Source of the DNA: Mesorhizobium sp. CAU 1732
GTDB taxonomy: Bacteria > Pseudomonadota > Alphaproteobacteria > Rhizobiales > Rhizobiaceae
DNA: 64,000 nt
Assembly: GCF_039888675.1 (NCBI RefSeq)
Contig: NZ_JBDQQR010000001.1
Coordinates: forward strand, 2,232,001 to 2,296,000
Reading direction: 5' to 3'
Part shown: positions 18,500-28,450 of the stretch, in pieces
Position numbering within the stretch: position 1 is the first letter of the stretch
Layout of the letters: the number at the start of each line of letters is the position of its first letter
The notes under the pieces: generated by a model
Told to the model about the DNA's origin: nothing
The model's input: the letters and a program-made list of their open reading frames with translations, nothing else
The model's database searches: none
Position numbers and translations under genes: made by a program

Positions 18500-18892
18500 T
18501 CAGGCCGTCGCTTTTGCCTTTGATGATTTTGCCTTTGCCTTGGCTGGTGCCTTTGGCTTGGCCGCAGCTTTGGGTTTTGGCGCAGCCTTCGCCTTCGTGG
18601 TCGCCTTGGAAACGGCCTTCGCAACGGGTGCTGCTACTGCGGCGGCAGCGCCTTTTATCGTAGACGCGGCCTTGCCTGCGGCCTTTTTGACCGCGGACTT
18701 TGCCTTTGGTGCTGCTGCCGCTTGCTCTTCCACAGGTGCGTCGGCTGCGCTCTTCTTGATCGATTCGATGGCCTTTATCGCGGAAGCCCGCGCTTTGTAG
18801 CCCTCGGACGAAAACATGATCTCGCCATTGTTTGCACGGTAGCGAAACCGGGTTTCGCCCTTCTTGTCCTTGTAAACTTCAAATTTAGGCAC
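18500..18892 (-). CDS. DUF1508 (YegP-like) protein with histone-H1-like Lys/Ala-rich tail
   Basis: A 130-residue protein in two parts. Residues 1-50 (MPKFEVYKDKKGETRFRY...) match the DUF1508/YegP fold, a small domain of unknown role. From about residue 57 to the end the sequence is almost only K, A, P, S and T, with repeated AKA, KAAAKPK and PKAK units like histone H1, chlamydial Hc1 or AlgP tails. Such a tail should be disordered, very basic and able to bind DNA or RNA. The function is unknown; nucleic-acid binding is inferred. Lysine/alanine codon repeats make the 3' half repetitive. Confidence 0.85.
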   Translation of the reverse strand: MPKFEVYKDKKGETRFRYRANNGEIMFSSEGYKARASAIKAIESIKKSAADAPVEEQAAAAPKAKSAVKKAAGKAASTIKGAAAAVAAPVAKAVSKATTKAKAAPKPKAAAKPKAPAKAKAKSSKAKATA

Positions 18893-18999
18893 GGCAGATT
18901 TCCCCTCGTTGAACGACGTGAGTCTCCTACGAGCGAAAAGGTCGCACGCTATGCATGAACTGTCGAGATGCAGTCTAGCGCGTTACTGTGACGTCTGAT

Positions 19000-19674
19000 C
19001 TAGCGCAGGCGCTTGGGACGAGGATCCGCCAACTCTCCCGCAAGACGACGGTCGAGATAGTCGGAGCATTCCTCGAGCAGAAGTTCGGCATCGTTCGAGA
19101 AGAAGTGGTTCGCACCGGGCAATGTCTTCTGCGTGATCGTGATTCCCTTCTGCGTGTGCAGCTTGTCGACCAATCCCTGTACATCCTTCGGCGGCGCGAC
19201 CTTGTCTGCATCCCCATGGATGATCAGGCCGGACGACGGGCAGGGCGCCAGGAACGAGAAATCGTAGGTGTTGGGCTGCGGCGCGATCGACATGAAGCCT
19301 TCGATCTCCGGGCGGCGCATCAGGAGCTGCATGCCGATCCAGGCGCCGAAGGAATAGCCTGCGACCCAGCAGCTTTTCGAATCGGGATGAAGCGACTGCA
19401 CCCAGTCGAGCGCGGCGGCGGCGTCCGAGAGTTCGCCCGTTCCGTGGTCGAACTCGCCCTGGCTGCGTCCGATGCCGCGGAAGTTGAACCGGAGTGTCGT
19501 GAAGTCGCGCTTCTGGAACATGTAGAACAGGTCGTACACGATCTTGTTGTTCATCGTGCCGCCGAACTGCGGATGCGGATGAAGGACGATCGCGATCGGC
19601 GCGTTCTTTTCCTTGGAAGGCTGATAGCGGCCTTCGAGGCGACCTGCAGGACCGGTAAAGATGACTTCGGGCAT
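19000..19674 (-). CDS. alpha/beta hydrolase (dienelactone hydrolase-like)
   Basis: A 224-residue cytosolic alpha/beta hydrolase. The nucleophile elbow is GYSFG in CWVAGYSFGAWIG; HPHPQFGG near residue 32 gives the oxyanion region; HGDAD and the late GANHFF supply the expected acid and histidine. The substrate is unknown. It is divergent from the suf operon and shares the 234-bp intergenic region holding the Irr-like operator, so co-regulation is possible but not shown. This gene commonly neighbours the suf cluster in Rhizobiales (recalled, not checked). Confidence 0.88.
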   Translation of the reverse strand: MPEVIFTGPAGRLEGRYQPSKEKNAPIAIVLHPHPQFGGTMNNKIVYDLFYMFQKRDFTTLRFNFRGIGRSQGEFDHGTGELSDAAAALDWVQSLHPDSKSCWVAGYSFGAWIGMQLLMRRPEIEGFMSIAPQPNTYDFSFLAPCPSSGLIIHGDADKVAPPKDVQGLVDKLHTQKGITITQKTLPGANHFFSNDAELLLEECSDYLDRRLAGELADPRPKRLR

Positions 19675-19738
19675 ACTTACTCCAATTCACGCCGACAGAC
19701 GGCGGACGTTACGTGCAGGGACCGGCGACGGTCTCAGG

Positions 19739-19767
19739 CTTGACGGCAAGGGGTGAGCCGCCTAGAA
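19739..19767 (+). promoter_or_regulatory. predicted sigma-70-type promoter of the suf operon
   Basis: CTTGAC (19739-19744), a 17-base spacer, then CTAGAA (19762-19767). This closely fits the rhizobial consensus CTTGAC-N17-CTATAT. The predicted transcription start, about 7 bases after the -10, falls inside the adjoining Irr-like palindrome. Confidence 0.7.
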
Positions 19768-19792
19768 CCAGTTTAGAACTATTCAAAACTGG
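19768..19792 (+). promoter_or_regulatory. Irr-type iron control element (ICE) overlapping the suf operon start
   Basis: The core TTTAGAACTATTCAAAA (19772-19788) matches the ICE/Irr consensus TTTAGAA-N3-TTCTAAA except for one base. It sits within a 25-bp palindrome, CCAGTTTAGAA-CTA-TTCAAAACTGG, with arms matching at 10 of 11 positions. Irr is the haem-responsive Fur-family regulator of Rhizobiales and is known to control suf genes. Position directly after the -10 box predicts repression. Confidence 0.75.
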
Positions 19793-19908
19793 CAGCCACG
19801 AATGGGCGCCGGTTTGCAGAGCGGGTAAATAGGACGGCTGCCCTTGCAATTTCAAGGAAAAACGCCGACCTGCCGCCCGTGACCAATCGAAGGTGACCAA
19901 CAAGAGCG

Positions 19909-21072
19909 ATGACGGTCAGGCGCGCCTATCTCGATTACAATGCAAGCGCACCGCTTTTGCCGGCGGCGCGCGCAGCGATGCTTGCCGCGCTCGACCTCGA
20001 TGCCAATCCGTCTTCCGTTCATATAGATGGACGCGCGGCGCGAAAGACGGTCGATGTCGCACGTCGTGCGGTCGCAGCGCTGGTGAATGCGAAACCCGAA
20101 CATGTCGTCTTCACATCGGGCGCGACCGAGGCGGCAACGACGCTTCTGTCTCCCGACTGGATGATGGGGCGCGCGCCGGTTCGCATGGCAAGGCTTGTCG
20201 TCTGCGCAACGGACCATCCCTGCATTCTGGGCGGCGGGCGCTTTCCGAAGGACGCCGTCGACGTGGTCGGCGTCGATCGGAACGGTATCGTCGATCTCGT
20301 GGCGCTCGAAGCGATGCTTCAGGCGCATGATCGCGACGACGGGCTCGTGATGGTCGCGCTTCATGCCGCCAACAACGAGACCGGCGTGATCCAGCCGATC
20401 GCCGAGATCGCCCGGCTGGTGAAGGCGCATGGCGGGGTTCTCGTGGTCGATGCGGTCCAGGCTGCTGGGCGAATTCCGATAGATATTACAGATGGTTACG
20501 GAGATTTTCTGATTCTCTCGTCTCACAAGATTGGCGGCCCGATGGGCGTCGGCGCGATCGTCGGGACGTCCGACCTGATGATGCCCGCGCCGCTGATCCG
20601 GGGCGGCGGACAGGAAAAGGGCCATCGCGCCGGCACCGAGAACCTGCCGGGCATTGCAGGCTTCGGAGCCGCCGCGCGCGCGGCGCACGCCGGGCTTGGC
20701 GATACGCCGGGACTGGCGGGCGTCCGCGACCATCTGGAGCGGTCGTTGCTGACCATGGCGCCTGACGCGATGATCTTTGGACAGAGCGTCGAACGCCTTT
20801 GCAATACCAGCTTCTTTGCGGTACCCGGCCTCAAGGCCGAGACGGCGCAGATCGCATTCGACCTCGCCGGTGTATCGCTGTCGGCTGGCTCGGCCTGTTC
20901 TTCGGGCAAGGTCGGTCCGAGCCACGTTCTCAAGGCCATGGGTGTCGGCGACGGGACTGGCGCGCTTCGCGTGTCGATCGGCCGCGATACCGGCGAGGAC
21001 GACATCGCTGCATTCGAGCGAGCGTTGAGCGCCCATCTGGCGCGCCGCGCGGTCGGTTCGGAGGCGGCCTGA
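19909..21072 (+). CDS. cysteine desulfurase (IscS/NifS-type), first gene of the suf operon
   Basis: A 387-residue class V PLP aminotransferase that releases sulfur from cysteine as an enzyme persulfide. The PLP lysine is K207 in SSHKIGGP. The catalytic cysteine is C330 in the SAGSACSSGKVGPSHVL loop; a longer flexible loop of this kind marks the group I (IscS/NifS) type, unlike the downstream group II SufS. LDYNASAPL near the N-terminus is diagnostic. Rhizobial suf operons often start with such a second desulfurase (sometimes called sufS2). It is the first gene after the promoter/ICE element and is followed by sufB 173 bp later. Confidence 0.93.
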   Translation: MTVRRAYLDYNASAPLLPAARAAMLAALDLDANPSSVHIDGRAARKTVDVARRAVAALVNAKPEHVVFTSGATEAATTLLSPDWMMGRAPVRMARLVVCATDHPCILGGGRFPKDAVDVVGVDRNGIVDLVALEAMLQAHDRDDGLVMVALHAANNETGVIQPIAEIARLVKAHGGVLVVDAVQAAGRIPIDITDGYGDFLILSSHKIGGPMGVGAIVGTSDLMMPAPLIRGGGQEKGHRAGTENLPGIAGFGAAARAAHAGLGDTPGLAGVRDHLERSLLTMAPDAMIFGQSVERLCNTSFFAVPGLKAETAQIAFDLAGVSLSAGSACSSGKVGPSHVLKAMGVGDGTGALRVSIGRDTGEDDIAAFERALSAHLARRAVGSEAA

Positions 21073-21245
21073 CACCGGGTTTGCGACAGGGCGCGTCCTG
21101 TCGTCGCGTGCATGAACGAGTTTGCCCGACAGGGTGATTTTTCGCTCAGCACATCTTACATAAGACGCATTCCGCGCATGACGCGCGGTCATATGCGATT
21201 TCGACAACTGCCGGGCCTTGACCCCGGCGAGGATGGAGAACGCCG

Positions 21246-22763
<1,518 letters not shown>

Positions 22764-22836
22764 TCTTGGCCCGACCCCATCGTCTATAGTCGGTGCCGCG
22801 TGTCGAGCGGACCTAAAGGAATACGGAAGAACAAAA

Positions 22837-23592
<756 letters not shown>

Positions 23593-23600
23593 GGCGCATC

Positions 23601-24866
23601 ATGAATATCCATGCGACCCCGACAAAACTGACGCCCGCCGAGATTGCTCTGGTGGATGCGTTCGCCGAGCGGATTTCCGACCTGCCGGGCGATGCGACGG
23701 TAACGGTCCAGCGCGACGAGGCGATTGAGCGTCTCAAGGCCGGGCTGCCGACGCGCCGCATCGAGGCATGGCACTATACCGACCTGCGCCGGCTTCTGAG
23801 CATCGTGCCGGCTTTCGATTCGACTGCGCAGGCACAGGGCGTGGCGCCGCTGATCGAAGGATCGCAACTCCTGCGCGTGCTCAACGGTGTGGCTGACAGT
23901 ATTCCGTCGATCGAAAGCGTTCGTGTGGAGCGCTTCCACGACGTCTTGCAGACCGGCTCAGGCATGAGTCTGGCGCCCGTCGAGCACGCGGACGCGGTCG
24001 GAGCGATCAACACCGCCTTCGCCAGCGACGGCTTTGCGCTGACGATCGATGCTGACGCCACGCTCGACACACCGATCGAATTCCAGAACGTCCAGGCCGG
24101 CGGGCAGGTTCATGCGCGTTTTTCGGTCGATGCCGGCAGCGGCTCGAAGGCAGTCGTCGTCGAGCGGCAACTGGGAACTGGCGATGCCCTGGCCAGTTCC
24201 GTCAGCACGCTCACGGTCGGCGACGGCTCGGACATCGTCTGGATTATCCTTCAGGAGCAGCCGACCGGTGCGACGCATCTGGGCCAGATCAATGTGACGC
24301 TCGGCAAGGATTCCAGGCTCACCTTGTTCGTGATGAACATCGGCGCAAAGCTGGTGCGCCAGGAAGTGCGTGTCGACGCTGCCGGCGAAGGTGCAGACTT
24401 CAAGCTTCGCGGCATCAATCTGCTCGGCGGCGACACGCATTGCGATGTCACTATGGTTCTGGACCACTCCGCCCCGCACACCACCTCGACCGAAGTCATC
24501 CGCAACGTGGTGACCGACCGGGCGCACGGTGTATTCCAGGGTCAGATCCGCGTCGCCGCGATCGCTCAGAAGACCGACGCGAAGATGGCGTGCAACACGC
24601 TTCTCCTGTCGGACGATGCCGAGTTCTCGACCAAGCCGGAACTCGAAATCTTCGCTGACGACGTGGCCTGCGGCCACGGTGCGACGGTGACCGAGATCGA
24701 CGGCAACCACCTCTTCTACCTGATGGCGCGCGGCATCGAGGAGAAGATCGCGCGTGGCCTTTTGGTGAAGGCGTTCGTGGCGGAGATCATCGAGGAGATG
24801 GATGACGAGGTGATCGTCGAGGCGCTCGAAGCGCGGCTCGACGGTTGGTTCGCCGAGCACGGATAA
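23601..24866 (+). CDS. sufD: Fe-S cluster assembly protein SufD
   Basis: A 421-residue partner of SufB in the SufBC2D complex. The N-terminal helical part contains RRIEAWHYTDLRRLL, typical of SufD. The beta-helical core follows, and the C-terminus has CGHGATVTEIDGNHLFYLMARGI with the conserved histidine region needed for cluster formation. The start is eight bases after the sufC stop, so the genes are translationally linked. Confidence 0.96.
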   Translation: MNIHATPTKLTPAEIALVDAFAERISDLPGDATVTVQRDEAIERLKAGLPTRRIEAWHYTDLRRLLSIVPAFDSTAQAQGVAPLIEGSQLLRVLNGVADSIPSIESVRVERFHDVLQTGSGMSLAPVEHADAVGAINTAFASDGFALTIDADATLDTPIEFQNVQAGGQVHARFSVDAGSGSKAVVVERQLGTGDALASSVSTLTVGDGSDIVWIILQEQPTGATHLGQINVTLGKDSRLTLFVMNIGAKLVRQEVRVDAAGEGADFKLRGINLLGGDTHCDVTMVLDHSAPHTTSTEVIRNVVTDRAHGVFQGQIRVAAIAQKTDAKMACNTLLLSDDAEFSTKPELEIFADDVACGHGATVTEIDGNHLFYLMARGIEEKIARGLLVKAFVAEIIEEMDDEVIVEALEARLDGWFAEHG

Positions 24867-24938
24867 CGCGCAACCGCTTTGCCGTCACGCGTGGGGATCG
24901 GTGCTGCAAGGAGTGCGGTCAAGGCCGCTGAAAGACAG

Positions 24939-26180
24939 ATGGACCAGAAAGTCTCAAACGCACCCTACGACGTCGAGGCGATCCGCCGCGATTTCCCGAT
25001 CCTGTCGCGCGAAGTCTATGGCAAGCCGCTTGTCTATCTGGACAACGGCGCCTCGGCTCAGAAGCCGCAGACGATGATCGACGCGGTCACGCACGCCTAT
25101 TCGAACGAATACGCCAACGTCCATCGCGGCCTGCATTTCCTGTCCAACGCCGCGACCGACGCCTACGAGAAGTCACGCGAGACGGTTCGCCGCTTCCTGA
25201 ATGCCGGCAGCGTGGACGAGATCGTGTTCACCAAGTCCACCACCGAGGCGATCAACACGGTCGCTTATGGCTGGGGCATGCCGAATATCGGCGCGGACGA
25301 CGAGATCGTCATCTCGATTATGGAGCATCACTCCAACATCGTTCCCTGGCATTTCATCCGCGAGCGCCAGGGCGCGAAGCTGGTCTGGGCGCCGGTGGAT
25401 GACGAGGGTGCGTTCCACATCGAGGATTTCGAAAAAAGCCTGACTGAACGGACCAGGCTTGTCGCGATCACGCATATGTCGAACATGCTGGGCACCGTCA
25501 CGCCGATCAAGGAGATCGTGCGGATCGCGCATGCGCGCGGCATCCCCGTTCTGGTGGATGGCAGCCAAGCCGCCGTCCACATGCCGGTCGACGTGCAGGA
25601 TCTGGGCTGCGACTGGTACGTCTTTACGGGCCACAAGGTCTACGGCCCCTCGGGTATCGGCGTGCTTTACGGCAGGAAGGACATGCTGGGAGCCATGCGC
25701 CCCTTCCAGGGCGGCGGCGAGATGATCGAGGAGGTCACCGAGGACCGTGTCACCTACAACGAGCCGCCGCACCGCTTCGAGGCGGGCACGCCGCCGATCG
25801 TTCAGGCGATCGGGCTTGGAGCGTCGCTCGAATATATGGAGACCGTGGGGCGCGAGCGCATAGCGGCACACGAGGCCGAACTGGCCGCCTACGCGCATGA
25901 GCGCCTTCGGGGTATCAACTCGCTGCGCATATTCGGCAATGCGCCCGGCAAGGGCGCAATCGTATCCTTCGAGCTTCAGGGCATACACGCCCACGACGTC
26001 TCGATGGTGATCGACCGATCGGGCGTGGCGGTGAGGGCGGGCACGCACTGTGCACAGCCATTGCTCAAGAGATTTGGCGTGACCTCGACATGCAGGGCCT
26101 CCTTCGCCATGTATAATACGAAGGCCGAGATCGACGTCCTGGCCGAGGCGCTGGAAAAGGCGCGGACATTTTTCGGGTGA
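24939..26180 (+). CDS. sufS: cysteine desulfurase SufS (group II)
   Basis: A 413-residue PLP enzyme that supplies sulfur to the SUF machinery. The PLP lysine is K233 in FTGHKVYGPSG. The active cysteine C371 lies in RAGTHCAQPLL, the short loop of group II desulfurases. LVYLDNGASAQKP and NVHRGLHFLS are N-terminal hallmarks. The ATG at 24939 gives MDQKVSNAPYDVEAIRRDFP; longer in-frame GTG/TTG starts exist at 24891 and 24879. Together with the gene at 19909 the operon has two desulfurases of different classes. Confidence 0.95.
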   Translation: MDQKVSNAPYDVEAIRRDFPILSREVYGKPLVYLDNGASAQKPQTMIDAVTHAYSNEYANVHRGLHFLSNAATDAYEKSRETVRRFLNAGSVDEIVFTKSTTEAINTVAYGWGMPNIGADDEIVISIMEHHSNIVPWHFIRERQGAKLVWAPVDDEGAFHIEDFEKSLTERTRLVAITHMSNMLGTVTPIKEIVRIAHARGIPVLVDGSQAAVHMPVDVQDLGCDWYVFTGHKVYGPSGIGVLYGRKDMLGAMRPFQGGGEMIEEVTEDRVTYNEPPHRFEAGTPPIVQAIGLGASLEYMETVGRERIAAHEAELAAYAHERLRGINSLRIFGNAPGKGAIVSFELQGIHAHDVSMVIDRSGVAVRAGTHCAQPLLKRFGVTSTCRASFAMYNTKAEIDVLAEALEKARTFFG

Positions 26181-26182
26181 AC

Positions 26183-26578
26183 ATGATGGACGACACAGTT
26201 CCCACTGGCACGGAGCCGCAGGCGGCCGAGAGTGACGGCGCGGTTTCCGCTTCGTCGATACCGCAGGACGATCTGGCGCGGATGACCGACGATATCATCA
26301 GCGCGCTGAAGACCGTCTACGACCCAGAGATTCCGGCCGACATCTATGAACTCGGCCTGATCTACAAGATCGACATCGAGGACGACCGCTCGGTCAAGAT
26401 CGACATGACGCTGACCGCACCGGGATGCCCCGTGGCGGGCGAGATGCCCGGATGGGTGGAGAATGCCGTCGCAACTGTCGAGGGCGTGTCCGGCGTCGAT
26501 GTGAAGATGGTGTTCGATCCACCCTGGTCTCCCGACCGCATGTCGGAAGAAGCGCAGGTTGCCGTCGGCTGGTATTAA
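26183..26578 (+). CDS. sufT: SUF system protein SufT (MIP18/DUF59 family)
   Basis: A MIP18-family protein of about 131 residues involved in Fe-S cluster maturation. The DUF59 domain contains KTVYDPEIPADIYELGLIY and LTAPGCPVAGEMPGWVENAV, with the conserved cysteine in APGCPVAG. The ends with sufS overlap: a GTG at 26177 overlaps the sufS TGA, and ATG codons follow at 26183 and 26186. The first about 35 residues are low-complexity, as in many homologues. It is the last gene of the contiguous suf run. Confidence 0.92.
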   Translation: MMDDTVPTGTEPQAAESDGAVSASSIPQDDLARMTDDIISALKTVYDPEIPADIYELGLIYKIDIEDDRSVKIDMTLTAPGCPVAGEMPGWVENAVATVEGVSGVDVKMVFDPPWSPDRMSEEAQVAVGWY

Positions 26579-26583
26579 AGAAA

Positions 26584-26609
26584 CGGCCCGGTCACAGTGT
26601 GCCGGGCCG
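26584..26609 (-). terminator. terminator of the DUF1236 gene (minus strand)
   Basis: CGGCCCGG / CCGGGCCG, an 8-bp stem with a 10-base loop. On the minus strand it is followed by TTTCTTTAA, so it mainly ends the DUF1236 transcript. On the + strand the following bases are A-rich, so it is weak for sufT. Confidence 0.7.
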
Positions 26610-26639
26610 AAAATATAAGTTTCTGATGGAGGTCAGAGT

Positions 26640-26978
26640 CTATTCTATGATCTCAACGATCCGGCGCGTCTCCGGTTCCACGACAACGGTACGATTCTCG
26701 ATGACGACGTAGTCGTAGGGCGTATCGAGTGTGGGTTCATCGATCCGGCGAAGCTCGATCGGCTCAGGAACGATGGCACCAACCGTGATGTCGAAATCAA
26801 TGGCTGGGTCGTACCCCATCGGCGGTTGCGAGGTGACATATTCGCGGATGATGGTCTGTTGTTCCGGGACGAGGACGATATCGGGCTGCTGTTCCACGAT
26901 AACGGCCTGTGCGGATGCGGTACCCGCGCCGGCGATCAGGAAAAGACCTGCAAGGGCAGCTTTGGTGTGACGGTTCAT
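26640..26978 (-). CDS. DUF1236 domain-containing exported protein
   Basis: A 112-residue protein with a clear signal peptide (MNRHTKAALAGLFLIAGAG, cleavage near ASAQA). The mature part is short, acidic and Val/Pro/Glu-rich (VLVPEQQTIIREYV, VGAIVPEPIELRRI), matching the DUF1236 family common in Rhizobiales. The start at 26978 has GGAGA a few bases upstream; a longer frame to 27065 reads through the likely 5' UTR. Function unknown; periplasmic location is inferred. It sits antisense between sufT and sufA and so breaks the suf cluster. Confidence 0.85.
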   Translation of the reverse strand: MNRHTKAALAGLFLIAGAGTASAQAVIVEQQPDIVLVPEQQTIIREYVTSQPPMGYDPAIDFDITVGAIVPEPIELRRIDEPTLDTPYDYVVIENRTVVVEPETRRIVEIIE

Positions 26979-27171
26979 GGTGTATCTCCATTCTCGTTCG
27001 ATGCCACTGGAACACCGAAAAAGCCGATCTGTTCCATCACGCCGTGCTACCGGCATGAAACACACTGCCTCCGAGAAGGCCCGCGATAAGGGTTGTGCAA
27101 TGCGGAATTCTTCACCATCTTACTTCTATCGTTTCGCAGGCCTTGAACCTGCGACAACAGGAGACTGACCC

Positions 27172-27558
27172 ATGGGACGCTTTGCCGTCATGAGCATGAC
27201 CGACGCCGCGGCCGACCGCGTGCGTGATATCGTAGAGGCGCGCGATGGCGCGCTGGGCGTCCGCGTCGGCGTCAAGAAGGGCGGCTGTGCGGGCATGGAG
27301 TACACGGTCGACCTCGTGACCGAGCCAAACGCGAAGGACGATCACGTCGAACATGGCGGCGCGCATGTATGGGTGGCGCCGGAAGCGGCATTGTTCCTGC
27401 TTGGCACGCGCATGGATTTCGAGCGCACGACGCTCCGCACCGGCTTCACGTTCAGCAACCCGAACCAGAGTTCGGCGTGCGGTTGCGGCGAGTCCGTCGA
27501 ACTTCAGCCGGCCGACCTCAAGGCGCTTGCCGAAGCGCGCGCTGCCGCTGAGGCCTGA
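27172..27558 (+). CDS. sufA: A-type Fe-S carrier protein SufA
   Basis: A 128-residue A-type carrier that receives clusters and passes them to apo-proteins. All three ligand cysteines are present: C39 in KKGGCAGMEY and C103/C105 in SACGCGES. AGGAG lies shortly before the ATG at 27172. It completes the suf set but is separated from sufT by the oppositely oriented DUF1236 gene, so it needs its own promoter in 26979-27171. I did not find an Irr-like box there. Confidence 0.95.
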   Translation: MGRFAVMSMTDAAADRVRDIVEARDGALGVRVGVKKGGCAGMEYTVDLVTEPNAKDDHVEHGGAHVWVAPEAALFLLGTRMDFERTTLRTGFTFSNPNQSSACGCGESVELQPADLKALAEARAAAEA

Positions 27559-27560
27559 GC

Positions 27561-28058
27561 CTAGTCTACCCAAAGCCCGCGCTTCCTGTGCCAGTCGGCA
27601 ATCGATTCCTCGGGATAGACATCGAACGTCGCGTCACCGTCGTGGATGTTCGGCTCGACCCATGACGCCTTGTATTTCAGCATGAGATGCACACTCTCCG
27701 GCGCGACCGGCAGATCGCTGTCGATTGCCGAGGCGAATGGATGCACCAATTCCGGCCATGTCGGATCATAGAGCCACAGCGACGACCCGCACGCCGTGCA
27801 GAACCGCCGCTGGCCGCTGGAAATCTCGCAGCCTGGATGCTCGTCGTCGTGGATCGCGGCGCTGTAGGTACCAAGATGCTTCTCGCCCTCTATCTCGAGC
27901 GTTTTCGCATCCGCACCGAGATTGATCGCGTAGCCGCCTCCGCCCTGTTGCTTCCTGCATATCGAGCAGTAGCAGCGCTGGTAGGGAACGGGTGTATGGC
28001 TCCGCACCGCGAACCTGACCTTGCCGCAATGGCAGGAGCCCTTCAGAAGCATCGGCAT
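27561..28058 (-). CDS. GFA family protein (glutathione-dependent formaldehyde-activating-like, zinc-binding)
   Basis: A 165-residue protein of the GFA/CENP-V fold. It has the three cysteine clusters that bind zinc: SCHCGKVRF near the N-terminus, RCYCSICRKQ, and FCTACGSSLW. The family includes S-(hydroxymethyl)glutathione synthase, but most members have no assigned substrate, and I make no specific claim. The ATG at 28058 (MPMLLKGSCHCG) has GGAGAA upstream; the frame extends to 28118 with less typical sequence. Its stop overlaps closely with the sufA end (convergent). Confidence 0.9.
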   Translation of the reverse strand: MPMLLKGSCHCGKVRFAVRSHTPVPYQRCYCSICRKQQGGGGYAINLGADAKTLEIEGEKHLGTYSAAIHDDEHPGCEISSGQRRFCTACGSSLWLYDPTWPELVHPFASAIDSDLPVAPESVHLMLKYKASWVEPNIHDGDATFDVYPEESIADWHRKRGLWVD

Positions 28059-28132
28059 CGCACTCTTCTCCGATCCGTTGTCTCTGATTAGAATGATGGA
28101 GGGCTGAGAAGTTTCCAACCGGGCGATCGAAA

Positions 28133-28450
28133 ATGGACAATGATGCGATACGCGACATGTTCGCCGGCCTCGGGCCGGTGACGATCAAGCGCATGTTCGG
28201 TGGCAAGGGCATCTACCATGACGGGCTCATCGTCGCGCTCGAGGTGGGCGACGAGATCGTGCTGAAGGCAGATGCATTGTCTGCGGCGGACTTCGCCGAT
28301 GCAGGGTGCGTCCGGTGGACCTATGACGGCAAGGGAAAGCCGGTCCAGATGCCGTATTGGTCGATTCCGGACAGCGCCATCGACGACCCGGACGAGCTGG
28401 CGCTGTGGACGCGCAAGGCGTTCGAGGCAGCGCTCAGGTCGCGCAAGTAA
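28133..28450 (+). CDS. TfoX/Sxy N-terminal domain protein
   Basis: A 105-residue protein matching the TfoX N-terminal domain alone (GPVTIKRMFGGKGIYHDGL, FADAGCVRWTYDGKGKPVQMPYWSIPD). The DNA-competence regulator TfoX of gammaproteobacteria has an extra C-terminal domain, missing here. Stand-alone copies are widespread and of unknown role; a competence function should not be assumed. It is convergent with the helicase gene, whose stop immediately follows. Confidence 0.88.
   Translation: MDNDAIRDMFAGLGPVTIKRMFGGKGIYHDGLIVALEVGDEIVLKADALSAADFADAGCVRWTYDGKGKPVQMPYWSIPDSAIDDPDELALWTRKAFEAALRSRK

Noticed and set aside
21120..21140. Possible RirA box (TGA...TCA) upstream of sufB
   Set aside because: The spacing in TGATTTTTCGCTCA is eight bases rather than nine, and flanks do not match; not reported as a site.
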